Assembly (NCBI GenBank): GCA_016297415.1
Contig: JAEDGQ010000039.1
Span: 1 to 16,996, forward strand
Direction of reading: 5' to 3'
Length of the DNA stretch: 16,996 nt
From: Treponema sp.
GTDB taxonomy: Bacteria > Spirochaetota > Spirochaetia > Treponematales > Treponemataceae
Part shown: piece by piece, positions 1 to 7,444 of the stretch
Position numbering within the stretch: position 1 is the first letter of the stretch
Layout: each line of letters starts with the position of its first letter
Position numbers and translations under genes: made by a program
The notes under the pieces: generated by a model
What the model was told of the DNA's origin: nothing
The model's input: only the letters and a program-made list of their open reading frames with translations
Databases searched by the model: none

Positions 1-1457
1 AACTTGGAATTACAGATTTTGAAAGCTTTGATTTTATTTCAAAACCTGAACAGAACAACATTCTCGGTGCAATTGAAACACTTAATATGCTTAAAGCCCT
101 TAATCCTGACAGAACTCTTTCTTCTGTAGGAAAACTTATGGTTGAATTCCCTCTTGAACCAAGGGTAAGCCGAATACTTGTTGAAAGTATTATGAAATAC
201 CCTGATGTTCTTGAAGAAATAGTAATCGCAGCAGCTTTCTTAAGTACCCAATCACCTTTCGTTCTTCCACCTGGCGAAGAAATGGATGCCCGTGCTGCCC
301 ACCACGCTTTCAGAGATATGCAGGGAGATTTTGTTTCCTACGTTCGTCTTTTCAGAAGATGGCAGTCTATGGAAAATCAAAGCCGTTTCTGTCAGAACAA
401 TTATCTTGATGAAAAAGTAATGAAAGAAATTTACAGCATTAAACAGCAGCTTGAAGAAGAAATTAATGCTCTTGGTATTCCTGTAACTGGCGGCGGAAGC
501 ATGGATAATTATCTCTGCTGTATTGCTGCAGGTATGATTCAGTTTGTCTGTATCAGAGAAAAAAAAGAAAACTACAGATCCCTTACAGCAGACCACATTT
601 CAATTCATCCTGGAAGCGGTATGTTCCGTACAGATCCATTGTTTATTGTAGCAGGAGAAATTGTCCGTACAAGCCGAATGTTTGCTATGTCTGTTTCACC
701 TCTTACAAAAGCACTTCTGGCAAAAATAGATCCTGAACTTGAACACAAACTTCAGGCAGCAAGAGGCTCAAAAGGCAGAAGCCTTACAGGAAATCTTGAA
801 TACAGAGGATCAACATTCCGGGAACAGAACAGAAAACCAGGAAGAGACGACAGTCGTTTTGGAGGCCGTCTTGATAAACTGGAGAAAAAACGAAGCGATG
901 ACAAAATTGTATCTCTGGGTGGAGAAATTTTTGATATTGAAAAAGTTAAAGGCAAAAAACAGGCTGTTCTCCCTTATGACCGTTTTAAGGCTGCAATACT
1001 GACTGAAAAAGACAACAACAGAATTGCAACAGTTGGAGGCCTTAAAGGTAAGCTTTTATTAAAAGGCGGTTCTTTGCTGGAAGGCGAAAAAATCGAACTT
1101 ATTATGAAAATCGTAAAAAACCTGAACCTGTCTGTAATACCGGAATCAGAATGGCCTCGTAACTTCAATATTACACTTTGCACACAGGAAGACAGTAAAA
1201 AGCTGATTGATTCACTTCAGTATGTTTTAAAGGTTACACAGGCAAAAGCAAAATTAAAACAATATGGATTTATTACACTTTTTAGTGACAACAAAGGTAC
1301 TTACTGGTTTAAGGTCAGCCGTGGATTTACAACAGCCTTAAATGAAAGTCTTGCATCGCTGGAAAGTCTTGTTGATGATTCAACAGGAACTTTAACAGCT
1401 CCTCAAAAAGAAAAAGTAAATATTTTGTACAGAGTCCTGAATAATCTGTATGAATAA
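1..1457 (+). CDS. DEAH-box RNA helicase, HrpA-like, C-terminal part (5' end outside window)
   Basis: This is the C-terminal part of an ATP-dependent DEAH/RHA-family RNA helicase. The reading frame is open from nucleotide 3 and already encodes helicase sequence there (LGITDFESFDFISKP), so the ATG at 87 is internal and the gene starts before the window. The visible part begins at the end of helicase domain 2. The winged-helix/HA2 region follows (GKLMVEFPLEPRVSRIL, then an FRDMQGDF segment), and then the OB-fold region (around the HPGSGMF and EIVRTSRMF segments, nt about 540-750). The last 230 residues (from about nt 762) are a basic, Arg/Gly-rich linker and a globular tail that I do not recognise; it does not look like the long C-terminal extension of E. 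coli HrpA. The ATPase motifs are outside the window, so activity cannot be judged. The TAA stop at 1455-1457 runs straight into the shared terminator. Confidence 0.85.
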   Translation, partial: LGITDFESFDFISKPEQNNILGAIETLNMLKALNPDRTLSSVGKLMVEFPLEPRVSRILVESIMKYPDVLEEIVIAAAFLSTQSPFVLPPGEEMDARAAHHAFRDMQGDFVSYVRLFRRWQSMENQSRFCQNNYLDEKVMKEIYSIKQQLEEEINALGIPVTGGGSMDNYLCCIAAGMIQFVCIREKKENYRSLTADHISIHPGSGMFRTDPLFIVAGEIVRTSRMFAMSVSPLTKALLAKIDPELEHKLQAARGSKGRSLTGNLEYRGSTFREQNRKPGRDDSRFGGRLDKLEKKRSDDKIVSLGGEIFDIEKVKGKKQAVLPYDRFKAAILTEKDNNRIATVGGLKGKLLLKGGSLLEGEKIELIMKIVKNLNLSVIPESEWPRNFNITLCTQEDSKKLIDSLQYVLKVTQAKAKLKQYGFITLFSDNKGTYWFKVSRGFTTALNESLASLESLVDDSTGTLTAPQKEKVNILYRVLNNLYE

Positions 1458-1510
1458 AAAAAAATCCGGAACAGGTTGTTTTTAATCCAACAGGTTCCGG
1501 ATTTTTTTTA
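1456..1510. terminator. Bidirectional intrinsic terminator between convergent genes
   Basis: An inverted repeat pairs AATCCGGAAC (1463-1472) with GTTCCGGATT (1494-1503), a perfect 10-bp stem. After a two-base mismatch, four more inner pairs form (GGTT-type with AACC) around an AT-rich loop. The stem is flanked by nine A's on the left (1456-1464) and eight T's on the right (1502-1509), so it ends in a T-tract on either strand. It therefore serves the helicase gene (+) and the HEAT-repeat gene (-). Both stop codons (1455-1457 and 1508-1510) touch the A/T tracts. Confidence 0.9.
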
Positions 1511-3178
1511 TTTTGCATTAGAATTTTTATCCTGTTCTGAAGCAGCTGGCTTTGGTTTTTCCTTCAAAGGCTGCTTCACACCGTTTTTCTTTTCCATTTC
1601 GGCTTTCTTTTTAGCTTCTTCTTCAGCCTCTCTAGCCTCTTTGATTTTTTTAGCTTCAACTACAGAAGAATCATTACTTCCAAGAATTTTTGAAGCTTTT
1701 TCAGCATTTGCATTTTTCTTTTTAGTATTTTTAGCATCATCAAGGATAAGCCCTCTTACAATAGGAGTAACATCTTCATAACGTCCTTTTGCATAAATAT
1801 CAAGCCCGGTTCCCTGAGTTGTTACATCTTTCGATGCAAGATATTCCTTACATATTTGTGAAAATTCACTTCTTTTATATTTTGCAAATTCTTTACCCAA
1901 GGCATAGCGAAGACTTTTTCTTCTGTCGTCTTTAAGAGTTTCTCTTGCAAGTTCTATGATTTCTTCAGTTCCGGCATTATTCTGTTCAAGAAGCGCCTGT
2001 GCTGCCCTGCTTTTTGGATTATCAGCAACTTTTTTATCAGTAATCTGCTTTATAAGAAATTCATTTCCTTCAGTTGTATTTAGAATTGCAATTGCAGGAA
2101 AACACTTTTTCTTAACGCTGTCTTCTTTATCTTTTTCAATTCTGTAAATCATATAAGGAACAGCTTCCTTAAAATCATTGTTCTTTGCTGCATCAATGGC
2201 TTCAAGACGTACACCAACGTGAGCATCACGAATAGCCTGAAGGATTGTTTCTTTTGCATCCTGATTTTCAGGGAAATGTGCAAGACCTTTGATTACATAA
2301 GACCGGACTTTCGGATCCGGATCTTCATACAGTTTTACAAGAACATGGACTGCTTCTTCTTTTTCCATAGCACCGATAGCTTCAGCAGAATACATACGGA
2401 TAAAGGAGTTTTCATCAGTATCTTCAGCAAGTTCTACAAGTCTGTCATAAGTTTCTACAGCCTTTAATTTTCCAAGTACTTTTACAAGGGCCTGTTTCTG
2501 AGGAAGTGTCAGGTCTTCCCTTTCCAGATATTCAGTCAGATACAGGGCTTCTTCATTACTGCCGATTTCGCCGATTGTAGTAAGGGCATTGTTAAAATAG
2601 TCTTCTTCTTCATTTTCAAGAAGAGTCAATACAGCTGGAATAGCTTCAACTGTTTTTACTTCCTGTATATAACGGAAAACAGCGCTAACTGTAGATTTTT
2701 TTTCATCGTATGGATCATTCAGAATAATAACTGCGTAATCTTCAAGACAGGGATCTTTAAGTTTTGTAAAATACTCCAGAATTTTATCTCTTACATTTGC
2801 ATTTTTTGTGGTCTGGAAAAGATCATAAACATCATCAGTAAAACGAACATCTTCGTTTTTCACAAGTTTATCAAGAAGATCAAGAATATCTTCTTCCATT
2901 CCATATTTAAGAGTGTCGGAATGTTCTTTTTTTGTATCCGGATAAAGAACTTCAAGTTCATCAAGTTTTTCCTGATTCTGCTTAACAGGACGTTTTTCTT
3001 CAGGTACATCTGAAATTCCAGGTTTATGACCATGACTTCTTTCTGAAATTGCAGCAGTTCTCATATCAACAACATCTTCTGAAACAGAATCAGAGACCGA
3101 AACATCATCTTTTTCCTGAGAAAAAACAAAAACAGAGGACAAAAGTAATATAGTTATTAATGAAATGCTTTTTTTCAT
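1508..3178 (-). CDS. Exported HEAT-repeat protein of unknown function
   Basis: The 556-residue protein starts with a Sec signal peptide: MKKS, a hydrophobic stretch (residues 5-19) and a likely signal peptidase I site after VFVFS (residue 20). There is no lipobox cysteine, so the mature protein is probably periplasmic rather than a lipoprotein. Residues 30-95 are polar and probably disordered. Residues about 95-480 form helical pairs of HEAT/Armadillo type; the clearest lie at 175-350, with units of the form 'A-hydrophobic-L-x-D/E-x-D-P-x-V-R' (for example around YEDPDPKVRSYVIKGLA). The final 50 residues (about 505-556) are rich in Lys, Glu and Ala and predict a coiled coil plus a disordered end. 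HEAT solenoids bind proteins, but nothing shows the partner. The ATG has a good ribosome-binding site (GAGGTG, 4 nt before it) and lies 16 nt after the tgt stop, so the gene is the last of the dut-lptF-lptG-tgt unit. It may act in the envelope, as the Lpt permeases do, but this is guilt by association. Confidence 0.8.
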   Translation of the reverse strand: MKKSISLITILLLSSVFVFSQEKDDVSVSDSVSEDVVDMRTAAISERSHGHKPGISDVPEEKRPVKQNQEKLDELEVLYPDTKKEHSDTLKYGMEEDILDLLDKLVKNEDVRFTDDVYDLFQTTKNANVRDKILEYFTKLKDPCLEDYAVIILNDPYDEKKSTVSAVFRYIQEVKTVEAIPAVLTLLENEEEDYFNNALTTIGEIGSNEEALYLTEYLEREDLTLPQKQALVKVLGKLKAVETYDRLVELAEDTDENSFIRMYSAEAIGAMEKEEAVHVLVKLYEDPDPKVRSYVIKGLAHFPENQDAKETILQAIRDAHVGVRLEAIDAAKNNDFKEAVPYMIYRIEKDKEDSVKKKCFPAIAILNTTEGNEFLIKQITDKKVADNPKSRAAQALLEQNNAGTEEIIELARETLKDDRRKSLRYALGKEFAKYKRSEFSQICKEYLASKDVTTQGTGLDIYAKGRYEDVTPIVRGLILDDAKNTKKKNANAEKASKILGSNDSSVVEAKKIKEAREAEEEAKKKAEMEKKNGVKQPLKEKPKPAASEQDKNSNAK

Positions 3179-3194
3179 TTACACCTCGTTTGTA

Positions 3195-4334
3195 CTACAG
3201 AATATTTCCTGCGTCATATCTTTTCAGGAAATTTACTCTATATTCTTCAAACCTGTTTTCATTGATTGCGTTACGAATTTCTTTCATCATATTATGCAAA
3301 AAATAAAGATTATGATAACTTGCCAGCATACAGCTTAAAATTTCCTGTTCCTTAAAAAGATGTCTGAGATAACTGCGGCTGTAATTACGGCAGACTTTAC
3401 AGTTACATTCTTTATCAACAGGACCAAAATCATGAATAAATCTTTCCTGCTTAATAGAAAGAGGACCATCATTAGTAAAGTAACTTCCATTTCTGGCATT
3501 TCTTGTTGGAAGAACACAGTCAAACATATCAATTCCAGAATGAACTGCATCAAGAATATAATCAGGAGTTCCGATTCCCATTACATATTTGGCCTTTCCT
3601 GCAGGAAGCTGTTCAACAGTATAATCAAGCATAGAAGCAAATTCATCAGCAGGTTCTCCTACACTTAAACCGCCTATAGCAATTGCAGGAAGATCCATTT
3701 CTGTAACAAACTCAGCAGAACGTTTTCTTAAATCCATAAAAAAGTTCCCCTGAACGATAGGAAGGAGAATACCTTTGTATCCCTCGTCCTGTTTTTTAAC
3801 CCATTCTTCCTTAGCACGTTTTAACCAGTTTTCAGTAATATCAAGGGCATGAAGGGCTTCTTTTTTTTCAATTCCATAACCAGTACAAACATCCAGCTGC
3901 ATCTGAATATCAGAATTGAACTGAGCCTGAACATCAACTACTTTTTCAGGTGTAAACATGTGGCGGCTTCCGTCAATATTTGAGGCAAAGTAAGCACCTT
4001 CTTCTGTAATTTTACGAAGTTTTGACAAAGACCAAACCTGAAATCCGCCGGAATCTGTAAGGAAATTTTTCTTCCAGCCGCTGAATCCATGAAGTCCACC
4101 AGCCTCTTCAATTATGTCACTACCAGGACGAAGATAAAGATGATATGTATTTGCAAGAATAATCTCAAAACCAATTTCATCCAGATCATCTTTAGTAAGA
4201 GCTTTTACAGTTGCATTAGTACCAACAGGCATGAAAACAGGAGTCTGAACATCGCCATGGGGGAGATGAAGGACACCTGTGCGGCTTTTTCCGTCTGTTG
4301 ATTCATGTTTAATATCAAAAATAGAAGTAATCAT
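3195..4334 (-). CDS. tgt: Queuine/preQ1 tRNA-ribosyltransferase (TGT)
   Basis: Tgt replaces guanine-34 of tRNAs with GUN anticodons by preQ1 (or queuine, depending on the organism), the base-exchange step of queuosine synthesis, in the cytoplasm. The 379-residue length is normal for the family. Key residues are visible: DSGGFQV with the conserved Asp94; Asp148 in QLDVC; the GGLSVGE loop at 221-227; the nucleophile Asp272 in MFDCVLPTRNARNG; and the zinc site C310-x-C312-x2-C315-x25-H341, with the spacing of Zymomonas TGT. The substrate-pocket segment reads QLDVCTGYG where many bacterial enzymes have FDEC, but the catalytic Asp is kept. The ATG has a GGAG ribosome-binding site and lies 23 nt downstream of the lptG-like stop; the HEAT-repeat gene follows after 16 nt, so all are probably co-transcribed. 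No other queuosine gene is in the window. Confidence 0.96.
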   Translation of the reverse strand: MITSIFDIKHESTDGKSRTGVLHLPHGDVQTPVFMPVGTNATVKALTKDDLDEIGFEIILANTYHLYLRPGSDIIEEAGGLHGFSGWKKNFLTDSGGFQVWSLSKLRKITEEGAYFASNIDGSRHMFTPEKVVDVQAQFNSDIQMQLDVCTGYGIEKKEALHALDITENWLKRAKEEWVKKQDEGYKGILLPIVQGNFFMDLRKRSAEFVTEMDLPAIAIGGLSVGEPADEFASMLDYTVEQLPAGKAKYVMGIGTPDYILDAVHSGIDMFDCVLPTRNARNGSYFTNDGPLSIKQERFIHDFGPVDKECNCKVCRNYSRSYLRHLFKEQEILSCMLASYHNLYFLHNMMKEIRNAINENRFEEYRVNFLKRYDAGNIL

Positions 4335-4357
4335 CTTATTCTCCAGTTAAAAACTAA

Positions 4358-5428
4358 TTATGTACGGGCATATTTCAAAAGAATTATACTTAATCCCGTA
4401 AACAAAAATACAGGAAGCCATGCACCAAGGAATGGGGTTAAAACACCAAATCTTGCCATAAGCATAGTTACCATCTGGAATACATAATACAAAACCGCAG
4501 CACTGATACAGCAGGCCAGGGAAATAAGCATTACATTTTTTCGTGTTTTACCACTTAATCCGATGGAAAGAAAAACTACAATAAAAAGAATAAAAGGAAA
4601 TGCAAATTTTTTATAATAAACGCTTAAAGGTTCGGCATAAGGCAAACCTACCCGTTTAAGATGAGCAATATATTCCTTTGCTTCTTTTGTATTTACAGTT
4701 TCAACACTTATAGTATTATTTCGGAAAGTTTCAGGAAGTTCTGTAAGCAGATTCAAAGTTTCGTTATCAACAGGAGAACTGATAAGAGTATTATCCTTTA
4801 ATGTATACTTTAATGCACCGCTTAACTTCCAGTGATCTTCATGCCACAATGCGGAGTCAGCTCTGATGATTGAATTTAAGGTTTTATCTTCGTTTCTAAT
4901 AACAATATACAAAGTGTAAAGACGCATTGAAGCATTATCATAAAAATCGGCTTTGTAAACGATATTCCCCTTTTCACTCATTACAACGATTTTGTCGTTA
5001 TTCAGATTCTTTTCATTATTCAGGGCAATTTCCTGCATTTCTACTTTTTTGGCATAAGTATTTACAACCACCTTATCTTCAAAATAAAACATTGCAAAAC
5101 TCATGATAATTGAAAAAACAAGAAGAGGTGCTGTAAATTTGATTAAAGGAACACCTGATGCAAAAACAGCTACAAGTTCATTATTTGCATAGAAATCTGA
5201 CAAAGTATATGAAACGGCAAAAAGAATCCCAAGTGGAGCCGCATACCACATACACTTGGGAAAATAAAGAAGCATGATATGGAATACTGTTTCAGGTGGA
5301 ACTGAATTTGAAATGAAATTCCACAGATTCATAAACAAGTCTACCAGCATTAAAACAAAAGCGAAAAACAGCAGGGAGCCGATAAAAAGAGGTACAAATT
5401 TTTTAAGGAGATATTTAACAAGTGTCAT
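4358..5428 (-). CDS. lptG: LptF/LptG-family permease, second of pair (LptG-like)
   Basis: This is an inner-membrane subunit of the YjgP/YjgQ (LptF/LptG) family. With the ATPase LptB these form an ABC exporter that extracts lipopolysaccharide, or a related lipid, and feeds it to a periplasmic bridge. The 356-residue protein shows the family plan: three N-terminal membrane helices (about 10-30, 48-75, 96-116), a polar periplasmic domain rich in beta structure (about 120-270), and three C-terminal helices (about 273-292, 301-322, 331-352). I chose the ATG at 5428 because it overlaps the TGA of the upstream permease (ATGA), the usual sign of translational coupling, and because the family core starts there (VKYLLKKFVP). 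A longer frame back to 5491 only overlaps the upstream gene. The F-versus-G assignment rests on gene order (F first) and is less certain than the family. No lptB is nearby. Confidence 0.85.
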   Translation of the reverse strand: MTLVKYLLKKFVPLFIGSLLFFAFVLMLVDLFMNLWNFISNSVPPETVFHIMLLYFPKCMWYAAPLGILFAVSYTLSDFYANNELVAVFASGVPLIKFTAPLLVFSIIMSFAMFYFEDKVVVNTYAKKVEMQEIALNNEKNLNNDKIVVMSEKGNIVYKADFYDNASMRLYTLYIVIRNEDKTLNSIIRADSALWHEDHWKLSGALKYTLKDNTLISSPVDNETLNLLTELPETFRNNTISVETVNTKEAKEYIAHLKRVGLPYAEPLSVYYKKFAFPFILFIVVFLSIGLSGKTRKNVMLISLACCISAAVLYYVFQMVTMLMARFGVLTPFLGAWLPVFLFTGLSIILLKYART

Positions 5429-6876
5429 TTTCGTACCAGCCTGAAATAAAATATGGTTCCGGATACAAATACAGTTATATTTGGAGCCCACATTGTCCAG
5501 AAACCATTCAATCCGCCTCTGTTTCCAAAAATCTGTCCAAGAATCATCATTGTCCAGTACAAAAGACAGATTACAATTCCAATAATCAAGCCGATTGTCT
5601 GTCCATTATGTTTTCCAAAAAGAAGCGCAAGAGGAAGTGCAAGAAATGCAAAAAAGATTGAACCGAAGGGAAGTGAGAATTTTTTATTGTATTCAACTTT
5701 ATAAGAATTCAACTGTCTCTGAGAATAGTCTTCATAAGTCTGATACTCCTTAATTTTTTTATAAAGGTCATAAGAAGTCATTTCTCGCGGACTTACACGA
5801 TTTGATGTAGAAGAAATAGAAGATTCAAAAACATTTAACTGCATAAGACTGGAAGTTAAAACGTCATAATCTGCCCTGTTATTTTTATCAAACATAACAA
5901 CAGTAGAATCATTCATTTCAAGTTCCATAAGAACACCTGGTTCATCAGATTTTTTTACTACAGAATTTCCTGCAATAATGATTCTCTGATTATCATCTTC
6001 TCCAGAATCAAAAAAAAGCAGGTCACTGACTTTATCACCGTTAACATTTCCAATTACAAGAGTTTTATCAATTGCTTTTTTAACAGAGTTTGGTTCAAGT
6101 TCAACAGCAGGATTTGATGCAAGAATTGAACGATACAATTTATTGTATTTAATTGTTCCTACAGGAAGAAGATAATCATTTACAAAAAATGATCCTACAC
6201 TAATTGCAAGTCCAAGACTTACTACAGGAAAAAGAATTGTTTTATAACTGTGGCCTGAAGCCCTGAAAATAAGGATTTCGTTTTCAGAAGCAAGACGTCC
6301 AAGACACATCAAAAATCCAACCAGTGTTGCAAAAGGTGCCGACTGGGCAATAATGGAGGGCAAGGCATAAGTCATAAGAAGAATTACATCCCACAAGGGA
6401 ACCTTTTTTTCAAGAATTCGCTGAATAATGAGAAGAATCTGGTTGCAGAAAAAAATAAAGAAAAAGAACAGAAAAGCTACAAAGAAGTAGAGAAAAAGTT
6501 CTTTAAGCAAATAACGATAAAAAACATGTCTGTTCAGGCCTCTGTCGTGTACAGCGGTTTTAAACCATCTTCCCTGTTTCCGTAATCCAATCTTATAACA
6601 AACATGAGCAGTTAAATGAAAAATCCAATTTAAAAGATTAAATCTTAAAATGAAAGGCTTAAATTTATTTTTGTAAAAATCAACAAGTCGTTCTCTTGCC
6701 TTACTTTTTACCCACCACTGATAATGATAGTAACCGTAAGATTCTATATGAACTAACCCTTTATGAATTTTACTGTCCTTAAACTTTGAGGAAAAAAAAG
6801 AAACTGTACGTTCAGCTTTATCTCTGAAAAAATCTATAGTTTTCTGAATAAGGCTTTCAAATCTGTCGAAACTCAT
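5425..6876 (-). CDS. lptF: LptF/LptG-family permease, first of pair (LptF-like), with N-terminal extension
   Basis: This is the partner subunit of the lipid-export ABC permease. The conserved part begins at about residue 119 (FYRYLLKELFLYFF) and has the family's features: TM1 (about 127-150), TM2 (about 165-195) with a LPSIIAQSAPFATLVGFL segment, the cytoplasmic coupling region GRLASENEILIFRASG (193-208), TM3 (about 213-235), a periplasmic domain (about 245-395) and three C-terminal helices (about 400-420, 426-450, 460-480). The protein is 483 residues, against about 360 for the usual LptF. The excess is a basic, aromatic-rich cytoplasmic region of about 118 residues before TM1. I chose the ATG at 6876 because it is the first after the dut stop (6893); no internal Met exists before TM2. 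A frame start at 6948 would overlap dut by 56 nt and encode only dut's shadow. Neither start has a good Shine-Dalgarno sequence. The stop overlaps the next gene as ATGA. Confidence 0.83.
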   Translation of the reverse strand: MSFDRFESLIQKTIDFFRDKAERTVSFFSSKFKDSKIHKGLVHIESYGYYHYQWWVKSKARERLVDFYKNKFKPFILRFNLLNWIFHLTAHVCYKIGLRKQGRWFKTAVHDRGLNRHVFYRYLLKELFLYFFVAFLFFFFIFFCNQILLIIQRILEKKVPLWDVILLMTYALPSIIAQSAPFATLVGFLMCLGRLASENEILIFRASGHSYKTILFPVVSLGLAISVGSFFVNDYLLPVGTIKYNKLYRSILASNPAVELEPNSVKKAIDKTLVIGNVNGDKVSDLLFFDSGEDDNQRIIIAGNSVVKKSDEPGVLMELEMNDSTVVMFDKNNRADYDVLTSSLMQLNVFESSISSTSNRVSPREMTSYDLYKKIKEYQTYEDYSQRQLNSYKVEYNKKFSLPFGSIFFAFLALPLALLFGKHNGQTIGLIIGIVICLLYWTMMILGQIFGNRGGLNGFWTMWAPNITVFVSGTIFYFRLVRK

Positions 6877-6892
6877 TAAATTAAAAAAGGGA

Positions 6893-7339
6893 TTATACTC
6901 CGGTAGAACCGAATCCGCCTTCTCCCCGTTTTGTTGAGTCAAGAACATCTGTCTTTACATATACGCTCTGAGTAACTGGAGCGGCAACAAGCTGAGCAAT
7001 ACGGTCTCCATTTTTGATTGTGAAATTTTCGCTTCCAAGATTAATAAGAATTACCTTCACTTCTCCACGATAATCGCTGTCAATTGTACCTGGTGTATTA
7101 AGACATGTAATTCCATTTTTTGCAGCAAGACCTGAGCGTGGACGAACCTGTACTTCGTATCCCTGAGGAATAGCCATCTTAATGCCTGTAGGAACAAGAC
7201 ATCTTTCCATTGGCTTTAAAACGATTTCATTTCCATCAGGAAGATATGCACATACATCTGCACCGGCAGAACCTGAAGTTTTATAAGAAGGAACTACAAC
7301 GCCTTCTTCGGCAATAATTTTAATTTCACAAGTATTCAT
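6893..7339 (-). CDS. dut: dUTP diphosphatase (trimeric dUTPase)
   Basis: The enzyme hydrolyses dUTP to dUMP and pyrophosphate, which keeps uracil out of DNA and supplies dUMP for dTMP synthesis. The 148-residue length is typical of the homotrimeric family, and all five family motifs are present in order: SAGADVCAY (motif 1), RPRSGLA (2), the NTPGTIDSDYRG segment with the conserved Asp that binds the nucleotide (3), RIAQLVAAPV (4) and the flexible C-terminal RGEGGFGSTG (5). The ATG at 7339 has no Shine-Dalgarno sequence; an extended -10 promoter ends only 6 nt upstream, so the mRNA is probably leaderless. The next in-frame Met lies well beyond motif 1, so a later start would break the enzyme. 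It is the first gene of the downstream unit, after the pnp terminator. Confidence 0.96.
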   Translation of the reverse strand: MNTCEIKIIAEEGVVVPSYKTSGSAGADVCAYLPDGNEIVLKPMERCLVPTGIKMAIPQGYEVQVRPRSGLAAKNGITCLNTPGTIDSDYRGEVKVILINLGSENFTIKNGDRIAQLVAAPVTQSVYVKTDVLDSTKRGEGGFGSTGV

Positions 7340-7345
7340 AATCAG

Positions 7346-7354
7346 ATTATAACA
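7346..7354 (-). promoter_or_regulatory. Extended -10 promoter of the dut-lptFG-tgt unit
   Basis: On the minus strand TGTTATAAT (7354 to 7346) is a perfect extended -10 element (TGnTATAAT). No good -35 box is seen 16-18 nt upstream (GTCTAA, GGTCTA or TGGTCT), which is tolerable for an extended -10 promoter. The start point predicted about 7 nt downstream falls on or next to the A of the dut ATG (7339). It lies after the pnp terminator, where a new unit would need a promoter. Confidence 0.65.
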
Positions 7355-7394
7355 GAAAATAAAGGCTTTAGACCACTAAAACAAAAACACAGAC

Positions 7395-7424
7395 AAAAAA
7401 AAACTCCACAATTGTGGAGCTTTT
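7395..7424 (-). terminator. Intrinsic terminator after pnp
   Basis: The 16-base perfect palindrome CTCCACAATTGTGGAG (7404-7419) begins 25 nt after the pnp stop codon and, on the minus strand, is followed by nine T's (7395-7403). A short A-run on its upstream side adds partial pairing. It should end the rimP-to-pnp transcript. On the plus strand the run after the stem is only about four T's, so it is mainly a minus-strand terminator. Confidence 0.9.
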
Positions 7425-7444
7425 AACAAATTAAAAAAGATTTA

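Noticed and set aside
252..596. Open frame on the minus strand opposite the helicase gene
   Set aside because: It is a shadow of the helicase coding sequence: low-complexity Phe/Ser-rich translation, no ribosome-binding site and no family similarity.
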